From assembly GCF_002564105.1 (NCBI RefSeq), contig NZ_PDBX01000001.1, forward strand, positions 1,612,001 to 1,676,000: 64,000 nucleotides of DNA, in the 5' to 3' direction. Source of the DNA: Collimonas sp. PA-H2. GTDB lineage: Bacteria; Pseudomonadota; Gammaproteobacteria; Burkholderiales; Burkholderiaceae_D. The position numbers and the translations under genes are program-made. Under the pieces are notes generated by a model. The model saw nothing but the letters and a program-made list of their open reading frames with translations. It did not search any database and was not told where the DNA came from. This document shows, in pieces, positions 38,334 to 48,568 of the stretch (its first letter is position 1; each line of letters starts with the position of its first letter).

Positions 38334-39779
38334 TCACAGGCCGACGGCTTTTTTCACCAGGCCGAACACCTCGGTGTTGTCGAGCACGCCGCGGATGTTC
38401 CCGGCGCCCATGCCCTGCGCACCGATAAAGACATTGGTGCCGCCATGCGTCTCGCCGCCCGCTTCGGTCGGGATCACCGACTCTTGCAGATAGTCTTTGT
38501 CAGCCACCTGCATGTCCGACAAGGCGCCGCGCGTAGCCAGATGGTTGGGGCCGTTGCCGAAGCCGATCACGGTGTACGGGTTGTTGTTGATGTCGCGTTC
38601 CGGTTGGCCGGTCAGGACATTCTTCACCAGGCCGAGCACGCCCGGTTCGCTGCTGGTGGTCTTGCCGGTGCGCTTGGCGTAGCCGTTCAGCAGGATCGAA
38701 TGATCATGGTCGGCGGTGACCACTACCAGGGTGTTCTTCAGACCGGGATCGACTTGCTGCATCTTGTCCAGCGCGATCTTGATGGCATCGTCGAAAGCGA
38801 CGGTTTCCTGCAAGGCGCGGCGGGTGTTGGTGGCGTGCAGCGCGTGATCGATGCGGCCGCCCTCCACCATCAGGAAGAAGCCGTTCTTCTTGCTGTTCAG
38901 CAGATCGATCGACTTGGCGGTCATCTGCGCCAGGCTCGGTTCCTTGGCCGCGTCGCGGTCGAGGTCGTAAGTCATGTGGTCCTTGTTGAACAGGCCCACC
39001 ACTTTCGGCGCCGTGTTGCTGAGCTTGTCGAAGTCGGCGAAATTGGCCGCGTAGGCATACCCTGCGGCCTTGAATTCAGCGACCAGGTCGCGGCTGTCGC
39101 TGCGCTTGCTGTCGGCATCGGTCTTCGGCAGGAAGTGGCGGCGGCCGCCGCCAAAGATCACATCGACGCCATCGCTCAGCTTGCTGTTGAAACCGGCGCC
39201 CTTGGGCGTCAGCTGCGCGGCGATATTGTTTTCGCCGTCGCGGTGGCAGATATGCGAATAGGTCGCCGCCGGCGTCGCGTGGGTGATCCGGGTAGTCGTC
39301 ACGACGCCGGTGCTGTAGCCCTTGGCTTTCATGATCTCCAGCAGGGTATCGGCCGGCGTGCCATTGCCGCTCGGACAGGTGCTGTCGGCGCCGCTGACAT
39401 AGCTCTTGCCGCTGGCGTCGCGGGCGCTGGTGTTGGCCGACATCGAGATCACCTCATTGTTGGCCTTGACCCCGGTCATGTAGGCTCCCATCGACGGCGC
39501 GCTGTCGGTGACCTGGGCATCGTTTGAATAAGTCGTGACGAAACCGGTTTCCGGCAAGGTGTCGAGAGTCAGATCCCCCTCTTCCCCGACCTTGTAGATG
39601 CGGGCCGCGGTCATGGTGGTGATGCCCATGCCGTCGCCCAGGAAGAAAATCACGTTCTTTGCCGCCGGCTTGACTTCCGGCCGCTCGACCGGCGCCTCCA
39701 CCAGTGAATTGCTGGAACCGCTACACCCCGCCAGCACCGCCGACGCCGTGGCGGCGGCAATCAACATACTTAATTTCAT
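38334..39779 (-). CDS. Alkaline phosphatase (PhoA family), predicted lipoprotein
   Basis: A 481-residue paralogue of the downstream phosphatase with the same motifs (FFLGDGMG, Asp92-Ser93 in TDSAPS, EGGRIDHALH, TADHDHSILL, ETHGGTNVFIG). Unlike its neighbour it ends its signal peptide in lipobox LAGC, Cys19, so it should be membrane-anchored. GGAG stands 8 bases before the ATG. It is the first gene of the cluster, 70 bases before the second phosphatase, which suggests one operon from an ancient tandem duplication. Confidence 0.93.
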   Translation of the reverse strand: MKLSMLIAAATASAVLAGCSGSSNSLVEAPVERPEVKPAAKNVIFFLGDGMGITTMTAARIYKVGEEGDLTLDTLPETGFVTTYSNDAQVTDSAPSMGAYMTGVKANNEVISMSANTSARDASGKSYVSGADSTCPSGNGTPADTLLEIMKAKGYSTGVVTTTRITHATPAATYSHICHRDGENNIAAQLTPKGAGFNSKLSDGVDVIFGGGRRHFLPKTDADSKRSDSRDLVAEFKAAGYAYAANFADFDKLSNTAPKVVGLFNKDHMTYDLDRDAAKEPSLAQMTAKSIDLLNSKKNGFFLMVEGGRIDHALHATNTRRALQETVAFDDAIKIALDKMQQVDPGLKNTLVVVTADHDHSILLNGYAKRTGKTTSSEPGVLGLVKNVLTGQPERDINNNPYTVIGFGNGPNHLATRGALSDMQVADKDYLQESVIPTEAGGETHGGTNVFIGAQGMGAGNIRGVLDNTEVFGLVKKAVGL

Positions 39780-39828
39780 TCATCGCTCCGTGTTGTCAAT
39801 CAGAAATATGCAAGCATTTGTAATAATC

Positions 39829-39860
39829 TGTTACAACTGTAACTGCATCTTGTTACAACT
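39829..39860 (-). promoter_or_regulatory. Direct repeats upstream of the phosphatase operon (possible Pho-box)
   Basis: TGTTACAACT occurs twice exactly 22 bases apart (39829 and 39851), with a further inverted GTAAC between them. A 22-base period equals two 11-base PhoB repeats, but the middle unit does not match, so the PhoB assignment is weak. The gap 39780-40060 holds no gene. Confidence 0.35.
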
Positions 39861-40060
39861 TGATGACGCCTGAGCGATTTACGCCAAGCCTTAGAGAAAT
39901 TCCTGCTGGAGGATTATTCGGTGCACGAGCGAGCCTGCGGCAAGGCGGCAAGAGACCGGCCCGGGCGTTGCCGGACCAGCTATCTGGATCGTGTTGTAGT
40001 GGAAAGCTGCAGGTGAAAGGCTGCAAGCGCAGGGCGCGCCGCAGTCAGAGCGAAGCGAAA

Positions 40061-40702
40061 TTATTGGTGGGCAGAGACCGTATGCAGCGGTGAAGCATCC
40101 TTGTATTCCCAGCGCTTCCAGGCCGCCAGAACTGCATTCGGATATTCCGGGCGGCCGCGGCTGCCGTTATAGCGGCCCAGCGCGAGATACAGATTGCCCT
40201 TTTCCATATCGATGTACATGCGCAGGATGGAACAGCCGTAGCGCAGATTGGTTTGCATGTTGAACAGCTTGCTGCGGTCGGAATCGCCGATCACGCGGCT
40301 CCAGAACGGCATGACCTGCATGTAGCCGTGGGCGCTGACGCTGGACAAGGCATATTTGCGAAAGGCCGATTCCACCTGAATCAGGCCCAGCACCATGCCG
40401 GGATCGAGACCGGAGCGCTTGGCTTCATACCAGGCGGTTTCCAGAAATTCGATGCGCACCTGCGCATCCGGCAGTTTTTTCTTCAGGCGTTCCGACATTT
40501 CGCCCAGCCAGTACAGGTACTGGATGCGCTGGTCGATGTCGCTGAACTGAGGTTTCGGCGGCCGCGCGTCATTGATGGCGCGCGACAAGGCCAGACGCAC
40601 CGAATCCGCCAGTTCTTCTTCTTTTTGATTTCCGGCATGTGCCATGCCGCTCAACAACAGCAGCAAGATGGACAGCACGCTCATCCAGCGAGACCAGCGC
40701 AA
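40061..40702 (-). CDS. Lytic transglycosylase (SLT domain)
   Basis: Periplasmic muramidase-like enzyme that cleaves peptidoglycan to anhydro-muropeptides. After a signal peptide (ILLLLLSGMAHA) comes a helical region and a C-terminal SLT domain: GMVLGLIQVESAFRKYALSSVSAHGYMQVMPFW with the catalytic Glu in the ES pair, then NLRYGCSILRMYI and LALGRYNGSRG. The TTG start is chosen because AGGGAG is 7 bases before it; a GTG at 40723 and an ATG at 40684 are alternatives. 213 aa as annotated. Confidence 0.88.
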   Translation of the reverse strand: MRWSRWMSVLSILLLLLSGMAHAGNQKEEELADSVRLALSRAINDARPPKPQFSDIDQRIQYLYWLGEMSERLKKKLPDAQVRIEFLETAWYEAKRSGLDPGMVLGLIQVESAFRKYALSSVSAHGYMQVMPFWSRVIGDSDRSKLFNMQTNLRYGCSILRMYIDMEKGNLYLALGRYNGSRGRPEYPNAVLAAWKRWEYKDASPLHTVSAHQ

Positions 40703-40791
40703 TCGATACTCCCTAAGAAACACTTTTTATTTTTCAAGGAGTATACAAAGAAAACGGCGCAAGAAACCGTTGCGCCGCGACTTTGTTGTAT

Positions 40792-42531
40792 TTAGGAAAC
40801 TAGCTTGGCTTTGATGAACGCTTCCATCTCGGCCAGCGGCACCTGCGTGGCTTCAGTGTCGCGCCGTCCCTGGTATTCGATCTGGCCATCTTTCAGCCCA
40901 CGGTCGCCAATGACGATGCGATGCGGCACGCCAATCAGCTCCCAGTCGGCAAACATGGCGCCCGGGCGTTCGCCGCGGTCATCCAGGATGACGTCGACGC
41001 CGGCGGCCAGCAGCGCGTCGTACAGTTTGTCGGTTTCGGCCTTTACCGCCTCGCTGCGGTCGTAGCCCATCGGGCATACAACAACTTCAAACGGCGCTAT
41101 GGCCAGCGGCCAGATGATGCCCTTGTCGTCGAAGTTCTGCTCGATGGCGGCGCCCAGGATGCGGGTGATGCCGATGCCGTAGCAGCCCATCTGCAACAGT
41201 TGCGGCTTGCCGCCTTCGTCCAGGAAAGTAGCCTTCATGGCTTCCGAGTAGGCAGTGCCGAGCTGGAACACGTGGCCGACTTCGATGCCGCGCAGGATCG
41301 CCAGCGCGCCCTTGCCGTCCGGCGACGGATCGCCTTCCACCACATTGCGGATATCGAACACCATAGGCTCAGGCAAGTCGCGGCCCCAGTTGACGCCGGT
41401 GTAGTGGAAATCGACTTCGTTGGCGCCGCTGACAAAATCGTGCATGTTTGCCACATTGACATCAGCCACCACGGTCACCTGCTTCTTGGTGTTCACTGGG
41501 CCCAGATAGCCAGGCGGCGTGCCGAAATACTCGACGATTTCCGCTTCGCTGGCAAAGCGATAACCGGCTAGGCCAGGGATCTTGTTGGCCTTGATTTCGT
41601 TCAGCTCGTGATCGCCGCGCAGCATCAGCAGCCACACCACCTTGCTGGCAGGCTCTTTATCCGTTGCTTCTTTTTCAACGGTGAGCACGATGGACTTGAT
41701 GGTTTGCGTCAAAGGCAGCTGCAGCAGCTCGGCCACCGCTTCGCACTTGGCCTTGCCTGGCGTCGCCGTCTTGGTCAGCGCCTGTGTGGGCGCCGCGCGG
41801 GTCGGAATCAGCGGCAGGGATTCGGCCGCTTCCATATTGGCGGCATAGTCCGAGTTCGGGCAATACACGATGGCGTCTTCGCCGGTAGCTGCGATAACGT
41901 GGAATTCATGCGAGCCGGTGCCGCCGATGGCGCCGTTATCCGCCGCCACGGCGCGGAACTGCAGGCCGAAGCGGTTGAAAATACGCACGTAGGCGTCGTA
42001 CATGATCTGGTAGGACTGCTTCAGGCCGTCCAGGTCGCGGTCGAAGGAATAAGCATCCTTCATGGTGAATTCACGGCCGCGCATGAGGCCGAAGCGCGGC
42101 CGGCGCTCATCGCGGAACTTGGTCTGGATATGGTAAAAATTCACCGGCAGCTTGCGGTAGGAGCGCAATTCCGTACGGGCGATGTCAGTAATCACTTCTT
42201 CCGAAGTCGGCTGGATGATGAAGTCGCGGCCGTGACGGTCCTTGACGCGCATCAGTTCAGCGCCGTATTTCTGCCAGCGTCCGGTTTCCTGCCACAGTTC
42301 GGCCGGCTGCACTACCGGCATCAGCAATTCCACCGCTCCCGAACGGTTCATTTCCTGGCGCACAATATTCTCGACCTTGCGGATCACGCGTAGGCCCATC
42401 GGCATATAGGTGTAGATGCCGGAACTGATGCGCTTGATCATGCCGGCGCGCATCATCAGTTTATGGCTGACGATTTCCGCGTCGGATGGGGCTTCTTTGA
42501 GCGTGGAGATAAAAAAACGGGAGGCGCGCAT
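40792..42531 (-). CDS. proS: Proline-tRNA ligase
   Basis: Class II synthetase of the bacterial ProRS type, 579 residues. Motif 1/2 regions ([61 protein letters not shown]) are followed by the INS editing insertion (about residues 220-400, with KTIV-type strands and [12 protein letters not shown]) and motif 3 ([19 protein letters not shown]). The C-terminal anticodon-binding domain ends the protein. Divergent from rppH. Confidence 0.97.
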   Translation of the reverse strand: MRASRFFISTLKEAPSDAEIVSHKLMMRAGMIKRISSGIYTYMPMGLRVIRKVENIVRQEMNRSGAVELLMPVVQPAELWQETGRWQKYGAELMRVKDRHGRDFIIQPTSEEVITDIARTELRSYRKLPVNFYHIQTKFRDERRPRFGLMRGREFTMKDAYSFDRDLDGLKQSYQIMYDAYVRIFNRFGLQFRAVAADNGAIGGTGSHEFHVIAATGEDAIVYCPNSDYAANMEAAESLPLIPTRAAPTQALTKTATPGKAKCEAVAELLQLPLTQTIKSIVLTVEKEATDKEPASKVVWLLMLRGDHELNEIKANKIPGLAGYRFASEAEIVEYFGTPPGYLGPVNTKKQVTVVADVNVANMHDFVSGANEVDFHYTGVNWGRDLPEPMVFDIRNVVEGDPSPDGKGALAILRGIEVGHVFQLGTAYSEAMKATFLDEGGKPQLLQMGCYGIGITRILGAAIEQNFDDKGIIWPLAIAPFEVVVCPMGYDRSEAVKAETDKLYDALLAAGVDVILDDRGERPGAMFADWELIGVPHRIVIGDRGLKDGQIEYQGRRDTEATQVPLAEMEAFIKAKLVS

Positions 42532-42791
42532 AACGATGAATTCTTTTTAAAAAGAGAGGGTTATAATCAACTCAATTTTAAAGGATTAGCTGGCTGATGC
42601 GCCTACTCTTTGCACATTTGATTGATGTTCTGGCCATAGGCACCCCTGGCCGGGGCAGATTGCGCGCCTAATCGGGCGAGGACAGAGTGGTTGACCGGGG
42701 CTAGACCGGCAGCTTTGTTCCGCAATGATGACAGCAAGCAAGGAATCAGGCAGGAGAACCGCCTGGCCGCAGAAAGTTTTGAGGTAACAAC

Positions 42792-43361
42792 ATGCTTGAC
42801 CGTGAAGGCTTTCGCCCGAACGTCGGCATTATCTTGCTCAATACCCAGAATGAAGTCTGGTGGGGCAAGCGCGTGCGCGAACACTCGTGGCAATTTCCAC
42901 AGGGCGGTATCAAATACGGTGAAACCCCGGAGCAGGCCATGTTTCGTGAACTCGAGGAAGAAATCGGGTTGAAGGCGGAACACGTCAAGATCATCGGCCG
43001 TACCCGCGATTGGCTGCGCTATGAGGTGCCGGATCATTTCATCAAGCGCGACGTGCGCGGGCATTATCGCGGCCAGAAGCAGATCTGGTTCCTGCTGCGC
43101 ATGACCGGACGCGACTGCGACGTCAACCTGCGCCTGACTGAACATCCCGAATTCGACGCCTGGCGCTGGCATGACTATTGGGTGCCGCTGGATGTCGTGA
43201 TCGAATTCAAGCGGGATGTCTATCAGCGCGCCTTGCAAGAATTATCACGTTTCCTGACGCGTCCTTTGCAAAGCACGCCGCATCACGCCCGTCATCTGCG
43301 CACCGGCCACGGGCCGCGTGTAGCGAACCAATCCACACCCGCTGAACCCGAAAAAAAGTGA
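42792..43361 (+). CDS. rppH: RNA pyrophosphohydrolase RppH
   Basis: Nudix enzyme that removes pyrophosphate from 5' triphosphate RNA and starts mRNA decay. The Nudix box lies at residues 38-60 ([20 protein letters not shown] then IGL). The N-terminus [17 protein letters not shown] is family-typical. The 189-residue length includes a basic C-terminal tail (after about 160) not seen in E. coli RppH, as is common in Burkholderiales. A TATAAT at 42562-42567 may start a long leader. Confidence 0.95.
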   Translation: MLDREGFRPNVGIILLNTQNEVWWGKRVREHSWQFPQGGIKYGETPEQAMFRELEEEIGLKAEHVKIIGRTRDWLRYEVPDHFIKRDVRGHYRGQKQIWFLLRMTGRDCDVNLRLTEHPEFDAWRWHDYWVPLDVVIEFKRDVYQRALQELSRFLTRPLQSTPHHARHLRTGHGPRVANQSTPAEPEKK

Positions 43362-43369
43362 GCGCCTCC

Positions 43370-43954
43370 ATGGCTTTTGTTTTACGCATCCCCGTTACCA
43401 AAATATCACGATTGCTGGCCGCCAGCCTGCTGTTGCTGGGCATGAGCGCACATGTGCATGCCGACTCCTTCGATCAAGGCAGCGCCATGAAAATGAACCC
43501 CGGCGATTTCGACGACGATGACGATGGCAAGTCATGGCAAGAAATCAAGACCGAGATTCCGCCGGCGCCGCAGGTGGCCAACCTGGTGTCGTTCTATGTC
43601 AGCCCGACTGCCACCATGAATTTCTTCATCGACGTCAAATCGATCTCGACGGGTAAAGATGGCGTAGTGCGCTATACGCTGGTCAGCAAGAGCGAGGCTG
43701 GAGCGCAAAATGTCAGCTATGAGGGAATCCGCTGCCAGACTTATGAGAGCAAGCTGTATGCGTTCGGCCAGAAGGATGGCAGCTGGTCGCGGGCGCGCCT
43801 GAACGACTGGAAGCGGATCAATGATTCTGCCGGCAACCGGCATCACGCATCCCTGGCCAGAGACTATCTTTGCCAGGATGGCATGGTGGCAGGCAAAGTT
43901 GAAGATATCCGCAGCAGACTCACCAGCAATCGCCCGATCAAGCCGGGTAGCTGA
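43370..43954 (+). CDS. CNP1-like family protein, secreted
   Basis: A 194-residue protein with a signal peptide (ISRLLAASLLLLGMSAHVHA) and the CNP1-like domain: WQEIKTEIPPAPQVANLVSFYVSP, YTLVSKSEAGAQNVSYEGIRCQTYESKLYAFG and a C-terminal ARDYLCQDGM. An acidic DDDDDGK run precedes the domain. CNP1-like proteins are confined mostly to betaproteobacteria and have no known function. A GTG overlapping the rppH stop would add four residues; the ATG is used here. Confidence 0.85.
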   Translation: MAFVLRIPVTKISRLLAASLLLLGMSAHVHADSFDQGSAMKMNPGDFDDDDDGKSWQEIKTEIPPAPQVANLVSFYVSPTATMNFFIDVKSISTGKDGVVRYTLVSKSEAGAQNVSYEGIRCQTYESKLYAFGQKDGSWSRARLNDWKRINDSAGNRHHASLARDYLCQDGMVAGKVEDIRSRLTSNRPIKPGS

Positions 43955-43972
43955 TCGCCAGCCTGATAAATG

Positions 43973-44007
43973 AAAAACGGCTCCTGCGTTCTGCGGAGCC
44001 GTTTTTT
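43973..44007. terminator. Bidirectional terminator between the CNP1-like gene and proB
   Basis: AAAAACGGCTCC and GGAGCCGTTTTTT pair around a 10-base loop, with T-runs on both strands. The genes are convergent. Confidence 0.9.
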
Positions 44008-44040
44008 ATTGCCTGCGGTGACCGTACTGCGGCAATCCGC

Positions 44041-45159
44041 TCAGACCAATACCATATTGTCCCGGTGAATCAATTCCGATTCTTCGACAAAGCCGAGGAT
44101 GGTCTGGATTTCCGAGGATGGATGGCGCATGATGCGGCGCGCTTCGGAACTGGTGTAATTGCTGATGCCGCGCGCGATGGCATGACCATCGGCATCGGTG
44201 CAGGTAATCACGTCGCCGCGGCCGAATTCGCCAGACACTGCGGTGACGCCGATAGGCAGCAGGGATTTTCCCTCGTTGCGCAGCTTTTGCACGGCGCCGG
44301 CGTCCAGCACTACCTTGCCTGCGGTTTTCAGATGATCCGCCATCCACTGCTTGCGCGCAGTCAGTTGTCCGGTTTGCGCGAGCAGCTGCGTGCCGATGGC
44401 TTCGCCGCCGGCGAGCCGGGTCAGCACCGCATCTTCGCGGCCCCAGGCAATCACCGTATGGGCGCCGGAACTGGCGGCGCGCTTGGCGGCCAGAATCTTG
44501 GTGATCATGCCGCCGCGGCCAATGCTGGTGCCGGCATCGCCTGCCATGATTTCCAGCGCCGGATCGCCGGCTTTCGCCTCATGCACGAATTCGGCATTCG
44601 GATCCTTGCGCGGATCGGCGGTGAACAAGCCTTTCTGATCGGTCAGGATGATCAAGGCATCGCCTTCAATCAGGTTGGCGACCAGCGCACCTAGTGTGTC
44701 GTTGTCGCCGAACTTGATTTCATCGGTCACCACTGTGTCGTTCTCGTTGATGATCGCCACCACGCCGAAGCGCAGCAGGGTGAACAAGGTCGAGCGCGCG
44801 TTCAGGTAGCGTTCGCGGTCGGCCAGGTCGGCGTGGGTCAGCAGTACCTGGGCGGTGCGGATATTGTGCGCGCGGAAACTGGTTTCATAGATCTGCGCCA
44901 GGCCCATCTGGCCGACGGCGGCGCAAGCCTGCAATTCGTCGATACTGGTCGGCCGCTTGTCGAAACCCAGCCTTTGCATGCCTTCGGCCACCGCACCGGA
45001 GCTGACCAGCACCACTTCCTTGCCCATGGCCCGCAATTCGGCAATCTGGGTCGCCCATTTGGCAATGGCGCCGGCGTCCAGCCCCTTGCCGTCATTGGTG
45101 ACCAGGGAGGATCCGACCTTGATGATGATGCGCTTGGCTTTTTGAATGACGGAATTCAT
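44041..45159 (-). CDS. proB: Glutamate 5-kinase
   Basis: First, feedback-regulated step of proline synthesis. The 372-residue protein has the amino-acid-kinase domain ([47 protein letters not shown]) and a C-terminal PUA domain ([18 protein letters not shown] onward). The ATG at 45159 ([11 protein letters not shown]) was chosen by homology; the open frame extends to 45279. It is last in rplU-rpmA-obgE-proB, while proA is about 30 kb away. Confidence 0.96.
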   Translation of the reverse strand: MNSVIQKAKRIIIKVGSSLVTNDGKGLDAGAIAKWATQIAELRAMGKEVVLVSSGAVAEGMQRLGFDKRPTSIDELQACAAVGQMGLAQIYETSFRAHNIRTAQVLLTHADLADRERYLNARSTLFTLLRFGVVAIINENDTVVTDEIKFGDNDTLGALVANLIEGDALIILTDQKGLFTADPRKDPNAEFVHEAKAGDPALEIMAGDAGTSIGRGGMITKILAAKRAASSGAHTVIAWGREDAVLTRLAGGEAIGTQLLAQTGQLTARKQWMADHLKTAGKVVLDAGAVQKLRNEGKSLLPIGVTAVSGEFGRGDVITCTDADGHAIARGISNYTSSEARRIMRHPSSEIQTILGFVEESELIHRDNMVLV

Positions 45160-45287
45160 GTGTTTATCTATAGCGGCCGTGCCGCTGCCGATGACGCAAG
45201 GCGGCGGACAAAAACAGCGGGCAAAAATAAGGCCGCGGTCGAAACGGGCCTTTGCTCCCTTATCGACAACGGCCGCCAAATGACAGC

Positions 45288-46406
<1,119 letters not shown>

Positions 46407-46594
46407 CTAATGAGGTTGGAGGTTAAATTCTTATTGAAATGCACGGGTAACTTTACCGATTTTTGCGCATTGTTGCAGCGGCCACGCTGGCCGTCATTGC
46501 AATAGCGACAACTCTACCAGACGCAATCCGCCGCGGCGGCATTAAATCGCCGCGCAAGCTTTGCTGTCCGTGCAGTGTTTTACGACCAGAAACT

Positions 46595-46623
46595 AAAAAG
46601 GCTCTACCAGCGGCAGAGCCTTT
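46595..46623 (-). terminator. Terminator or attenuator between rpmA and obgE
   Basis: GGCTCTACC and GGCAGAGCC-type arms around a short loop, followed by TTTTT on the minus strand, so it faces transcripts coming from rplU-rpmA. Confidence 0.75.
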
Positions 46624-46626
46624 CGC

Positions 46627-46647
46627 AGCAAGGCCAGCGGCCTTGCT
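46627..46647 (-). other. Second hairpin just after rpmA
   Basis: A perfect 9-base stem, AGCAAGGCC with GGCCTTGCT around AGC, 23 bases after the rpmA stop and directly before the T-run hairpin. Possibly an RNA stability element. Confidence 0.55.
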
Positions 46648-46670
46648 TGTGTCGACGCTTAGAGTGTGGC

Positions 46671-46928
46671 TTAAGCTGCTACGACAGTAACGTAGTTACG
46701 CTGGGTAGCGCCCTTGGTTACGAATTGTACTTTGCCGTCGATCAGTGCGAACAGGGTGTGATCCTTGCCCATGCCAACATTTTCGCCTGGATGCGTCTTA
46801 GTGCCGCGTTGACGAATAATGATGCCGCCGGCGTTAATCGCCTGGCCACCGTAGACCTTGACGCCGAGTCGTTTTGACTCTGAGTCACGGCCGTTGCGCG
46901 TAGTGCCGCCGCCTTTTTTATGTGCCAT
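46671..46928 (-). CDS. rpmA: 50S ribosomal protein L27
   Basis: An 85-residue ribosomal protein near the peptidyl transferase centre. [24 protein letters not shown] is the standard start, without the cleavable Firmicutes extension. It follows rplU with a 39-base gap. Confidence 0.98.
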   Translation of the reverse strand: MAHKKGGGTTRNGRDSESKRLGVKVYGGQAINAGGIIIRQRGTKTHPGENVGMGKDHTLFALIDGKVQFVTKGATQRNYVTVVAA

Positions 46929-46967
46929 TTAAAACTCCTGGTATCTGGTTAAGTCAATCGCCGGGGA

Positions 46968-47279
46968 TTAGCCGTTGATCGAAACGATTTGAATTTCGGT
47001 GTAATTTTGACGATGGCCTTGATGCTTCTGATAATGCTTACGACGACGCATTTTGAAGATCTTGACTTTATCGTGGCGACCTTGCGCCAATACCTTAACC
47101 GACACCGTAGCACCTTCGACCAATGGCGCCCCGAATTTCAGGGAATCGCCAGCGCCAACTGCAAGCACTTGATCAATAGTGAGTTCGGTGCCAATGTCTG
47201 CAGGTATCTGTTCTATTTTGAGTTTTTCGCCGGCAACAACTTTATATTGTTTGCCACCGGTTTTTATGACCGCGTACAT
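46968..47279 (-). CDS. rplU: 50S ribosomal protein L21
   Basis: A 103-residue 23S rRNA-binding protein. [24 protein letters not shown] and the [21 protein letters not shown] block are diagnostic. The ATG at 47279 is used; an ATG 12 bases upstream is in frame but gives a non-typical extension. First gene of the rplU-rpmA-obgE-proB unit. Confidence 0.98.
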   Translation of the reverse strand: MYAVIKTGGKQYKVVAGEKLKIEQIPADIGTELTIDQVLAVGAGDSLKFGAPLVEGATVSVKVLAQGRHDKVKIFKMRRRKHYQKHQGHRQNYTEIQIVSING

Positions 47280-47591
47280 ATGAAACCTCATCGAAATGAT
47301 TGAAGACTATTAAAAAAAATTTCTTTCCTAAAACACCATAATCAGCGACGAATATGCAACAAGCAAACACAAAATCGCTGGGCGGAATCGGGAGAACCTG
47401 AGATTGTACATGGACTCGGGCCTTTCGTCAAAAACTCTTGACAAGTGCGGAATTCACCACACTTCCATACTTCCCTCCGGCAACTTCGGCCGGATCGAAG
47501 CTCTCGGCAGCCTCGGAAGGCCAGACTCACCAGCAGCGCAACGGCCTTTTTCATATAATGGCGGTATTCTGAACTTTTTTAAGGTATTGCC
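47280..47591. other. Intergenic region with divergent promoters for rplU and grxD
   Basis: No gene is seen in these 312 bases. A TATAAT at 47554-47559 is placed as a -10 for grxD with about 30 bases of leader; no clear -35. The rplU side is A/T-rich at 47300-47340. In many relatives ispB is divergent from rplU; here grxD takes that place. Confidence 0.45.
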
Positions 47592-47903
47592 ATGAGCGAT
47601 GTACAAGCGTGGATCAAGGAAACCGTGACCAGTAACCCAGTGGTGCTGTTCATGAAAGGAACCGCGCAGTTCCCACAATGCGGATTTTCCGGCCGCGCCA
47701 TCCAGTTGTTGAAAACCAGCGGCGCCGAAAACATCGTCACCATCAATGTGCTGGAAGACCCGGTTGTGCGCCAAGGCATCAAGGATTACTCCAACTGGCC
47801 TACCATTCCGCAACTTTACGTCAACGGCGAATTCGTCGGAGGCTCAGACATCATGAATGAAATGTTTGAATCCGGCGAACTGCAAACCCTGTTGAAGGCC
47901 TGA
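47592..47903 (+). CDS. grxD: Monothiol glutaredoxin, Grx4 family
   Basis: A 103-residue CGFS-type glutaredoxin that carries [2Fe-2S] clusters. Motifs: [13 protein letters not shown] with Cys30, [19 protein letters not shown]. Length and spacing are standard. ubiX starts 9 bases later and is probably cotranscribed. Confidence 0.96.
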   Translation: MSDVQAWIKETVTSNPVVLFMKGTAQFPQCGFSGRAIQLLKTSGAENIVTINVLEDPVVRQGIKDYSNWPTIPQLYVNGEFVGGSDIMNEMFESGELQTLLKA

Positions 47904-47911
47904 GACCGCCC

Positions 47912-48505
47912 GTGGTCTCAGCTAGTCCGCCGCCACGCCGCCTGATTGTCGCCATCACCGGCGCCACCGGCGTTATTTATGGCGTGCGGCTGTTGCAGCT
48001 GCTGCGCGAACTGCCCGGCGTCGAGAGCCATCTGATGATTTCCGAGGCCGGCGTGCTGAACCTGCACCAAGAGCTGGAAATGCGCCGCAAGCAGGTCGAA
48101 GCGCTGGCCGACGTGGTCCACAATGTGCGCGATGTCGGCGCTTCCATCGCCAGCGGTTCATTCCAGTCCGACGGCATGATCGTGGCGCCCTGCTCCATGA
48201 AAACCCTGGCTTCGGTCGCGCACGGCCTGTCGGACAATCTGATTGCCCGCGCCGCCGACGTAGTGTTAAAGGAACGCCGGCGCCTGGTGCTGATGGTGCG
48301 CGAAACGCCTTTCAACCTGGCGCATCTGCGTAACATGACCAGCGTCACCGAAATGGGCGGCATCATTTTCCCGCCGTTGCCGGGTTTCTATCACCGGCCG
48401 CAAAGCATCGCGGAAATGGTAGACCATACGCTGGGGCGGGTGCTTGACTTGTTCGCTATCGAACATACGTTGACGCCGCGCTGGAACGGCTTGAAGGCGG
48501 AATAA
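47912..48505 (+). CDS. ubiX: Flavin prenyltransferase UbiX
   Basis: Makes prenylated FMN, cofactor for UbiD decarboxylase in ubiquinone synthesis. The 197-residue protein has the ITGATGVIYGVRLL flavin-binding start, IVAPCSMKTLASVAHG, LVLMVRETPFNLAHLRNM and EMGGIIFPPLPGFYHRP. The start codon is GTG. No ubiD is in the window. It follows grxD closely. Confidence 0.95.
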   Translation: MVSASPPPRRLIVAITGATGVIYGVRLLQLLRELPGVESHLMISEAGVLNLHQELEMRRKQVEALADVVHNVRDVGASIASGSFQSDGMIVAPCSMKTLASVAHGLSDNLIARAADVVLKERRRLVLMVRETPFNLAHLRNMTSVTEMGGIIFPPLPGFYHRPQSIAEMVDHTLGRVLDLFAIEHTLTPRWNGLKAE

Positions 48506-48542
48506 AAAAAACCGGGCAGCTCAAATCTGCCCGGTTTTTTTT
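48504..48542. terminator. Bidirectional terminator between ubiX and the M61 peptidase gene
   Basis: AAAACCGGGCAG and CTGCCCGGTTTT pair around a short loop, with T-runs on both strands; the A of the ubiX stop is at its edge. Confidence 0.9.
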
Positions 48543-48568
48543 ATCGGCTGTGCATCGGCTGCACACAC

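Noticed and set aside
42598..42672. Possible 24-codon leader peptide upstream of rppH
   Set aside because: No ribosome-binding site of note, no attenuator structure and no amino-acid bias tied to function.
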